Positions 54,869-60,599 of a DNA stretch of 64,000 bases are shown here, piece after piece. Location of the stretch: assembly GCA_951213105.1 (NCBI GenBank), contig OX578138.1, forward strand, positions 63,959,040 to 64,023,039, read 5' to 3'. The DNA is from Amaurobius ferox. Taxonomy: Eukaryota > Arthropoda > Arachnida > Araneae > Amaurobiidae. Made by a program: the position numbers and the translations under genes. The first letter of the stretch is position 1. Each line of letters opens with the position of its first letter. A model generated the notes under the pieces. That model saw only the letters and a program-made list of their open reading frames with translations, ran no database searches and was not told where the DNA came from.

Positions 54869-55220
54869 AAAGAGCTACCACCACTACCATAAAATTAGTG
54901 TCACTATGACCGTTAGCAAGTTCGTTTTAAGTTCATTGGGTTTATCAGCTTTTGTACTTGTTCCCTTAGCTGCTCTGAGCTTAAGCGTCGGTATTATTGA
55001 AGTTCTTGATAAAGCTTTGAATATCGCGGAAAGGAAAGAAGAGTACAAACAGTCTTACAAGTTTTACAAACAGCTGCTCAATTCATACAAATCGAATACC
55101 CTATCAGAAGAGGAAGTGTATAAGCGAGAGGAGGATTTCATCAATAATTTAGTCTACTTACCCAGAGAAAAATATATGAAACAAACCCTGCTGAATGGAT
55201 ATCAATTTGTGAGTAAATAA
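54831..55220 (+). CDS. Small membrane protein
   Basis: 129 residues. A basic, aromatic N terminus (KKIYVYRKSYHHYHKI), a hydrophobic segment at 31-58 (one long or two short membrane spans), then a charged helical tail with a KEEYKQSYKFYKQLLNSYK block and an end reading LPREKYMKQTLLNGYQF. Start chosen at 54831, inside the ATPase gene, because it directly follows TAAATAAAG as other late-type starts do. An internal Met at residue 26 is the alternative. A Polinton-encoded protein of this type is familiar but its function is unknown. Confidence 0.75.
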   Translation: MEEYLQKKIYVYRKSYHHYHKISVTMTVSKFVLSSLGLSAFVLVPLAALSLSVGIIEVLDKALNIAERKEEYKQSYKFYKQLLNSYKSNTLSEEEVYKREEDFINNLVYLPREKYMKQTLLNGYQFVSK

Positions 55221-55238
55221 TTTTTTATATATAAATAA

Positions 55239-55757
55239 ATGTGTGGTAAAAAGACTTGCAATAAAGGAAAAGGTGTTGTTAACGCAGCAATTAATAATTT
55301 ACCGTTTGAAATGCATCTGCCAGGGCATCAATTTACAGGACCAGGAACTCAACTGCTCAGAGGAAAAACTAGACTGAACCCCGATTTAACATACAAAGAA
55401 TGGAGTAAGCCTATTAATAGGGTTGATGATAGTGCCTATAAACATGACGTGTGCTACATTAAAAACAAAGATACCGAAACCAGAAACAAAGTGTGTGACT
55501 CAAACATGATTAAAGAATTGGACGACATTCCCAATCCAAGTTTTCGTGAAAGGCTAGATAGAGCTGTTGTGAAGCCTATTATCAAAGCAAAGAAGGTATT
55601 TGGAATGGGCTCAAAAATATATTGTCTCAAATGTAAAACACACACCGACACTAAAGATGAACGGCATGTCACCTCTAAAAACGCTAGACCTATGTTGAAA
55701 GGAATTTGTGTGGGTTGTGGTTCTAAGAAGTGCCGTTTTTTACCGCTGAAGGGGTAA
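55239..55757 (+). CDS. Phospholipase A2 domain plus zinc ribbon
   Basis: 172 residues in the zero frame. Residues 25-75 are a viral-type PLA2: calcium loop FTGPGTQL (32-39) and active site DDSAYKHDVCY (63-73, His69-Asp70), as in parvovirus VP1 PLA2, which lyses the endosomal membrane at entry. Residues 122-170 carry YCLKC and CVGC (Cys129/132/157/160), a ribbon resembling DUF5679. The catalytic pair is intact. Start in TATATAAATAAATG. The last codons contain a -1 frameshift signal into the integrase frame, so part of the product would be PLA2-ribbon-integrase (about 514 residues) and part would end at 55757. Confidence 0.85.
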   Translation: MCGKKTCNKGKGVVNAAINNLPFEMHLPGHQFTGPGTQLLRGKTRLNPDLTYKEWSKPINRVDDSAYKHDVCYIKNKDTETRNKVCDSNMIKELDDIPNPSFRERLDRAVVKPIIKAKKVFGMGSKIYCLKCKTHTDTKDERHVTSKNARPMLKGICVGCGSKKCRFLPLKG

Positions 55758-55774
55758 CTGAGAAGGGTTGCCCC
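55736..55774 (+). promoter_or_regulatory. -1 ribosomal frameshift signal
   Basis: Slippery heptamer T TTT TTA at 55736-55742, in register with the zero frame (CGT TTT TTA). An 8-nt spacer follows (55743-55750). Then comes a hairpin: GGGGTAAC (55751-55758), 8-nt loop, GTTGCCCC (55767-55774), eight pairs including one G-U. The zero-frame TAA (55755-55757) lies in the stem. A -1 slip enters the integrase frame at ACC (55742). All three elements match the textbook layout of viral -1 frameshifting. Not tested experimentally here. Confidence 0.85.
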
Positions 55775-56782
55775 GAAAAGGTTTATTACGATCCCGAAAC
55801 AGGATTTTGTGGCATAAATGAACTGAGCAGAAAAACTGGTTTAAGTCGAAAAGAAGTCTCGGATTTTTTACACCGACAGGATGTATACACAAAGCATAAA
55901 CCACTTATCCGTAAGTTCAAAAGAAGGAGAATTTACGTGTCACATATCGACGACCAATGGCAAGCTGATTTACTGTTTGTCTATAAATTTGCGAGAAGTA
56001 AGTTTAATGATGGTATCAAGTACTTATTAACAGCTGTTGACTGTTTCAGTAAATATGCATGGGCTGTTCCTCTAAAGGATAAATCAGCAGAAGAAGTAAC
56101 TCAAGCATTTAAAAAGATCTTCAAAGAAAGAATACCTGAAAGGGTTCAAACAGATAAGGGTTTAGAGTTCGTCGGAAAAACAACTCAAAAATTATTCAAA
56201 GAAAATAATATCCAATGGTTCACAACAGAAAATGTTGAAATAAAAGCTGCCATGGTTGAAAGATTTAATCTCACTCTTGGTAATAAAATAAAGCTCTACT
56301 TGTGTGCAAATAACACTGAAAGATACATAGATGTATTGGATCAATTAGTGAAGAATTACAACAACTCATACCACAGAAGTATAAAAATGACTCCTGTTGT
56401 GGCCAGTCTAGAAGAAAACAGTAGTGAAGTCTATCGCAATTTGTTTAAAGAAAAGGTCATACGTAAACATAAATACCAGGTAGGCGATAAAGTAAGAATA
56501 TCTATATATAAGTCTACCTTCAGAAGGGGGTATCAAGCAACTTTTACAGATGAAATATTTGTCATTTCTGAAGTATTAGAAACCGACCCAATCACTTATA
56601 GAGTTCAGGATTTAAATAATGATGGGGTTATAGGCACTTTTTATGAATATGAATTAGTAAAATATGATAAGAAAGACAATGTGATTGAAAAAATCATCAA
56701 AAAGAAAGGGGACAAATATCTAGTTAAATGGTTAGGTTATCCTGAGACTAGCTGGATTGATAAAAAAGATTTAGTTAATTAA
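55742..56782 (+). CDS. INT: Retroviral-type integrase with chromodomain (-1 frame)
   Basis: About 346 residues in the -1 frame. N-terminal YYDPETGFCGINELSRKTGL block and a helix-turn-helix-like region; rve core with QADLLF, VQTDKGLEF and AAMVERF giving Asp, Asp and Glu (34 residues between the last two); an SH3-like barrel (YQVGDKVRIS); a C-terminal chromodomain reading YLVKWLGYPETSW. It inserts the element and may target chromatin. The frame opens only at 55727, has no ATG before the Met two residues ahead of the catalytic Glu, and would otherwise need GTG, which animals do not normally use. Translation is therefore most simply by frameshift from the PLA2 gene. Splicing is the alternative. 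Confidence 0.93.
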   Translation, partial: TAEGVTEKGCPEKVYYDPETGFCGINELSRKTGLSRKEVSDFLHRQDVYTKHKPLIRKFKRRRIYVSHIDDQWQADLLFVYKFARSKFNDGIKYLLTAVDCFSKYAWAVPLKDKSAEEVTQAFKKIFKERIPERVQTDKGLEFVGKTTQKLFKENNIQWFTTENVEIKAAMVERFNLTLGNKIKLYLCANNTERYIDVLDQLVKNYNNSYHRSIKMTPVVASLEENSSEVYRNLFKEKVIRKHKYQVGDKVRISIYKSTFRRGYQATFTDEIFVISEVLETDPITYRVQDLNNDGVIGTFYEYELVKYDKKDNVIEKIIKKKGDKYLVKWLGYPETSWIDKKDLVN

Positions 56783-56837
56783 TTTTTAATAGCCGAATAA
56801 GCTATTAAAAATTATAATCACTTATCGGGGTCATACC

Positions 56838-57404
56838 TCAGCTCTTCGTGACATGTTGTTCAAACGTACCAGCCGGTAAAAAACTCCAATTCAACGCACC
56901 AAAAATGGTGCGGCAGATTTCTTCATTCTGAATAAGCGTCTTCTTGAGTTTAGGTAACTTAACTAGAAGGTGTGAAATATAGATGTCGTAACCTCTTTTC
57001 CGTAATATATGGTATAAGATATAGTCTTTGCTGATTATGTTTTTTCGCTCTGGGTACATCTCCTCATATTTATGGATAAAAGAAGAAAAGTCGTTCAAAA
57101 GCTCTTCTTCTAAGGGTAGGTTATGCAACCCTAACCATTTAGCCAGATTTTTCATTCGATGTTTTCGCCTCTGTTGTTTCTGCATGTTTAAATACATATC
57201 GAGATTATTGATAGGGGGTTCATTTGGATTATACCTCAGCTCTTCGTGACATGCTTGGCAAATGTACCAGCCATCATCATTTTGAATTACATATTTGTGT
57301 TCACATTCATGAGTTTTCAAGTCTCCGTCTGAGGTAACTTTATTGTCCAGACCTAACATTCTTATTAGTTCCAACATTTCCTTCGATGTTTTGTCTTCGA
57401 TCAT
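56838..57404 (-). CDS. VLTF3-like late transcription factor
   Basis: 188 residues. An N-terminal zinc ribbon with Cys34, His36, Cys49 and Cys52 in a CEHKY...GWYICQAC arrangement, similar to TFIIB-type ribbons. A C-terminal helical part reads KDYILYHILRKRGYD, then LPKLKKTLIQNEEICRTIFGALNWSFLP. That order (short Y-x-L block, LP-x-LK(S/K), then I-x-x-x-lgW-x-F-P) is how I remember the poxvirus/NCLDV VLTF3 family. VLTF3 activates late viral genes. If right, this factor would read the late-type motifs in the same element. The upstream sequence has TATAAAAG (57408-57415). Distinguish from a plain zinc-ribbon protein by a profile search. Confidence 0.6.
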   Translation of the reverse strand: MIEDKTSKEMLELIRMLGLDNKVTSDGDLKTHECEHKYVIQNDDGWYICQACHEELRYNPNEPPINNLDMYLNMQKQQRRKHRMKNLAKWLGLHNLPLEEELLNDFSSFIHKYEEMYPERKNIISKDYILYHILRKRGYDIYISHLLVKLPKLKKTLIQNEEICRTIFGALNWSFLPAGTFEQHVTKS

Positions 57405-57558
57405 TATATTCTTTTATAAGTTTGACAATTTTTTCAAACTGATCATGCAACTTTTTTAAAGATTTTTTCACTTCTGAAATGTCATCGCTATAAACATCTA
57501 ATTGAACATACTGATAAAGAATTCTATAGCAATATATCTCAGACTCAATTTCATTCAT
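57340..57558 (-). CDS. Small helical protein
   Basis: 72 residues, mainly helical (SEVKKSLKKLHDQFEKIVKLIKEYNDRR) with an acidic N terminus and Tyr-rich start. Its end overlaps the VLTF3-like gene by 65 nt. Upstream are both an AATAAATG start context and TAAAGAAAACAAAG (57569-57582), like the early motif. Function unknown; reality supported by the motifs rather than by homology. Confidence 0.55.
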   Translation of the reverse strand: MNEIESEIYCYRILYQYVQLDVYSDDISEVKKSLKKLHDQFEKIVKLIKEYNDRRQNIEGNVGTNKNVRSGQ

Positions 57559-57568
57559 TTATTCATAT

Positions 57569-57582
57569 CTTTGTTTTCTTTA
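57569..57582 (-). promoter_or_regulatory. Early-type motif before the 72-residue gene
   Basis: Reverse strand TAAAGAAAACAAAG, compare TAAAGAAAGACAAA (PolB) and TAAAGAAAGAACAAA (59431-59447). Confidence 0.5.
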
Positions 57583-57589
57583 ACTCAGA

Positions 57590-58467
57590 TAAAATACGAA
57601 GCAGTATTATTTTCCGCTTGGAGAGTGTCGACACTTTAGAAGAAGGTCTTTAGAAGAAGTAGAAACAAGGTCGACCTTGTTCCTTTCTACTTCCTGCTTT
57701 CAAACGTCTGTAGCGCTGACCTTGCCTAACATCTTTTCCTCTTTAAAGAGTACTCTCAGAGGTAGCGGTAGAAAAAAGCGGAGATTACGAGAATCAAAGG
57801 GAGATGGCAGCACTATATGGGGAGGAAGCACTATATGGATATGAGTAGAATTTATTTTTCGCGATTGCTTTTAAGTGTTTTATTCTATATTTTTTAATCA
57901 GATAAACTATAGTGATAGATATTTTGAAGAATTCTTACATTATAAGAGGGAAATAACTTGTTTAAAGTGCTATTTTTGAAGATTTTCGTCTGTGGTGTAA
58001 TGGTTAAATTAAAGGTATGTGTATATTCAGATGGGTACCCATGGCAAAACGGTTAGCGCGCAGACCTATTAACATCTAGGTCCCAGGTTCAAATCCCGAC
58101 CTCTCCCAGGTTGTTAATCAATCCGGGTTGATGGTTTATTGAACTATACCGAGCCAAAAATGACATGTCAGCTTGCTTTAGTCGTTGTTCCAATAAAGCA
58201 GCACTCATCGATAAAAAAGTGGTGGGCGGGCCCGACGCTAGGCGTCAAAGTCTTACAGTGTTGTCCTTATATGTTGTTTGTAAGCCTCAGTGGCGGTGGG
58301 CTCAGAGTGTATTTGGTCTTGAATTCGGCTCATCAAGAAGGGCCCCTTGGTGGGTCGAATTTGAGATTGAATATACTCTGAGCCTACCGGGGGGCATTTT
58401 GCAAAAATTTTTAGGAGTTATGGTGGAGTCATTAAAGTAAGTTAAAAATTTAAATGGAAAAATAAAA
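57590..58467. other. Polinton non-coding region
   Basis: No convincing gene for about 880 bp. Contains a hairpin (57656-57693; GAAGTAGAAACAAGGTC against GACCTTGTT-CTACTTC) and a tRNA-like stretch (58035-58110). A short open frame (58139-58381 or 58165-58440) resembles nothing. It may be an insertion into the Polinton. Confidence 0.5.
58035..58110 (+). repeat. tRNA-like sequence, probably SINE head
   Basis: A box-like TGGCAAAACGGTTAGCGCGC and B box GGTTCAAATCC at tRNA spacing, followed by about 300 bp of non-coding DNA. The acceptor stem does not pair, so it is not a working tRNA gene. A tRNA-derived SINE inside the Polinton is the likely explanation. Confidence 0.45.
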
Positions 58468-58757
58468 ATGGATGCACTTATTAATTATCTGCTGGACAAG
58501 AAGTTGGTACATCCTGAAGATCCCAACTTTTTATGGCCTTCAAAGACACCCTTACATATCATGAGGGAAAAGCCGTTTACACCTTCTTATCACCTTCATT
58601 AAGGGTATAGCGGTGGCCATTGACATCGACTGGTTCAAGGAGTTATGGTGGCCATTTTCTCAAAAGAGGCATATTCTCGGGACTATGCCGCTTTTAGATT
58701 TTCTCACTTCCATTAGAACACCTCCCAACCCAAACGCAAATGGAACAAACTCCTGAC
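58468..58757 (+). pseudogene. Possible broken small Polinton gene
   Basis: ATG at 58468 in AAAATAAAAATG opens a 44-codon frame (DALINYLLDKKLVHPEDPNF). Shifting frame near 58600 gives another open stretch (VAIDIDWFKELWWPF...) to a stop at 58757. The two together look like one short protein cut by small indels. No homolog recognised, so this is tentative. Confidence 0.3.
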
Positions 58758-58775
58758 CAAATTCAATATTCTGAC

Positions 58776-59114
58776 TCATTTATTAAGCTTGGAGATGAGA
58801 AAGATCACCAGCAGTAGAAGAACCAGCGCGAACAAGTACACACCGCTACCGTCACCGTCACTGTGACGAGCGCCTGGCACAGGCGTGATCTCATGTACTC
58901 GAGAAACAACCTTATCCTCGTCCTCCTCGTAGTACCCTCTGGAGTGCGACAGTTGCAGGGAGTTCTGTCCAAACGGCAGCTTTCTAAGGACGGGAGCCTT
59001 ACTTACTGTAAACGACAGCATCCCACCAAGACGACGCGGCTGCCCAGTTGCGAAATCACCAGCCTGAAGCCGCCTGTAAATCGGTGTATATTTTTTTAAT
59101 GGTGATGATACCAT
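58776..59114 (-). CDS. C-terminally anchored membrane protein
   Basis: 112 residues. A basic, Pro/Gly-rich N-terminal part, an acidic YYEEDEDK stretch (about 66-73), then one hydrophobic span at about 91-108 (GVYLFALVLLLLVIFLISKL) and a basic end: a tail-anchored or type III topology. It starts 11 bp after the stop of the 100-residue gene, so the pair is likely co-expressed. Function unknown. No late-type motif at its ATG. Confidence 0.6.
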   Translation of the reverse strand: MVSSPLKKYTPIYRRLQAGDFATGQPRRLGGMLSFTVSKAPVLRKLPFGQNSLQLSHSRGYYEEDEDKVVSRVHEITPVPGARHSDGDGSGVYLFALVLLLLVIFLISKLNK

Positions 59115-59125
59115 TAAAAGAAAAT

Positions 59126-59428
59126 TTACTGTACAAATTTAAACATTTGCCCTGGTTTTGCTTTCCCGACATCTTTAGCTCCCAAATATACAAAGAATAG
59201 AGGTTTAATCTCATTAAGCTCCATATATTCGGACGCTTTTTCATCGCATCGTTTCGGTAGATACAATTTTGAGCCGTCTTCTAACTCCACTACTAGTTTA
59301 TCACCATATTTGGTTTTGATCTGTTTAATTTCCATGACAGGGTATTTTTCGTCGATATTGAGCTCATGCATCTTCTTGAAACTTCCTTCCAATGTACTAA
59401 GTGCGTTTAGTTTGTCCAACAGTTCCAT
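59126..59428 (-). CDS. Small hypothetical protein, paralog of 48848-49213
   Basis: 100 residues. Block order KLNALS...YPVMEIKQIKTKYGDKLVVELEDGSKLYLPKR, then FFVYLGAKDVG. The TKYG-(x)-(I/L)-V-x-LEDG core with LPKR is a pattern I associate with small Polinton proteins of unknown function, possibly OB-fold and DNA binding (inference). It parallels the first half of the 121-residue product next to PolB. Preceded by TAAAGAAAGAACAAA and AAGCACTTAAAGAAA, shared with PolB, so both are probably expressed early. Confidence 0.75.
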   Translation of the reverse strand: MELLDKLNALSTLEGSFKKMHELNIDEKYPVMEIKQIKTKYGDKLVVELEDGSKLYLPKRCDEKASEYMELNEIKPLFFVYLGAKDVGKAKPGQMFKFVQ

Positions 59429-59430
59429 GG

Positions 59431-59447
59431 TTTTTGTTCTTTCTTTA
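59431..59447 (-). promoter_or_regulatory. Early-type motif, right-end small gene
   Basis: Reverse strand TAAAGAAAGAACAAAAA, with AAGCACTTAAAGAAA about 13 bp further upstream (near 59462-59476). The same pair in the same order precedes PolB. Confidence 0.6.
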
Positions 59448-59536
59448 CATTAGAATTCTTTTCTTTAAGTGCTTAAAATATTGTTGGGGTATGAACCCGC
59501 AGATTCTAAAAGGGGTCGCGACGTTGCGGTGTGCGT

Positions 59537-60396
59537 AGGGGGTACCCTTCCGGCTCAGCGACTTTTTGCTTGTTCGGTCCGGAAAATTGGTGTGGTCGAA
59601 ATAGAGCCATCACTTTCTCGGAAGGTGCTTGCGCTAGAACCTTGCTTATGGTTGATTTTGATACCATTGCTTGTTTAATTTGTATGGCTGAAATAGAGCC
59701 ATCACTATTCTAAAAGGGGTGTAGCTTTAATGGAGGTCTTTACCCCATTGTTTAATCGAATTTGTATGGCTGAAATAGAGCCATTGTATTTCTAAAAGTG
59801 GGTGTGGTTTTAATGGGGTTTTGAGAACCATTGTTTAATCGAATTTGTGTGGATAAAATAGAGCCATTACTTTCTAAAAGTGGGTCCGGTTTTTATGGGG
59901 GTTTTGCGAGCCATTGGTTTTAAAAGTGGGTGGAAATTTTATGGGTGGGTTTCGCACCATTGTTTTTTAAAAGTGGGTGGAAATTTTATGGGTGGGTTTC
60001 GCACCATTGTTTTTTAAAAGTGGGTGGAAATTTTATGGGTGGGTTTCGCACCATTGTTTTTTAAAAGTGGGTGGAAATTTTATGGGTGGGTTTCGCACCA
60101 TTGTTTTTTAAAAGTGGGTGGAAATTTTATGGGTGGGTTTCGCACCATTGTTTTTTAAAAGTGGGTGGAAATTTTATGGGTGGGTTTCGCACCATTGTTT
60201 TTTAAAAGTGGGTGGAAATTTTATGGGTGATATAGAGCCATTACATTCTAAAAGTGGGTGTGGTTTTAATGGGGGTTTCACACCATTGTGTAATCACATT
60301 TGTGTGGATAAAATAGAGCCATTACATTCTAAAAGTGGGTGTGGTTTTTATGGGGGGTTTATGGCTGTGGTCCAGCTCTCTCATTCCCACACTACT
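59537..60396 (-). repeat. Polinton right terminal inverted repeat
   Basis: Mirror of 43802-44694. Outer part (about 59775-60396) nearly identical apart from repeat copy number; inner part diverged. Ends at CCCACACTACT, then TATTTG (60397-60402). Confidence 0.85.
59925..60235. repeat. 47-bp tandem repeat, seven copies (right TIR)
   Basis: Unit with AAGTGGGTGGAAATTTTATG and GGGTTTCGCACCATTG, period 47 (for example 59971, 60018, 60065). The left TIR has five copies. Confidence 0.85.
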
Positions 60397-60402
60397 TATT
60401 TG
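60397..60402. repeat. Polinton target-site duplication, right
   Basis: TATTTG, identical to 43796-43801. Confidence 0.95.
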
Positions 60403-60570
60403 CAATGGTGCCATTTCTCCATTGACGATATACTTTAACCACAGCAACACAAGAACAGGAAATACAGGTATGTTTTTCAGAAATACTGCCACCCTTGGCC
60501 CAAAACTTGATAAACATCCCTTTTTCCAAATCTGATAAATCGCTCCTTTTAATCTTGACAGCAGTGAGTG
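60397..60570 (-). pseudogene. Tc1-like transposase, N-terminal portion
   Basis: Reverse strand KRSDLSDLEKGMFIKFWAKGGSISE, then VAVVKVYRQWRNGTIA, the helix-turn-helix start of a Tc1 transposase. The next residues continue across the Polinton at 43801 leftwards. The right terminus of the Tc1 element was not found in the following kilobase. Confidence 0.75.
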
Positions 60571-60599
60571 ATATGTTTTCAGAATGCATACACCACACC

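Larger units (their letters stand above)
43802..60396. mobile_element. Complete Polinton/Maverick (adintovirus-like)
   Basis: 16,595 bp with inverted termini starting AGTAGTGTGGGAATGAGAG and a flush 6-bp duplication. Polinton ends typically start with AG. It carries polymerase B, integrase, packaging ATPase, adenain-like protease, major capsid and putative penton genes, the diagnostic set, none disrupted. Most virion genes run leftwards from a divergent 77-bp centre (54027-54103). ATPase, membrane protein, PLA2 and integrase run rightwards. Two small leftward clusters lie near the right end. Intact genes and near-identical outer TIRs suggest a young, possibly competent copy. The capsid and protease genes imply that it can make virions. 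Confidence 0.96.

Noticed and set aside
55730..55732. GTG start codon for the integrase
   Set aside because: Animals do not normally start at GTG, and the frameshift signal at 55736 explains expression better.
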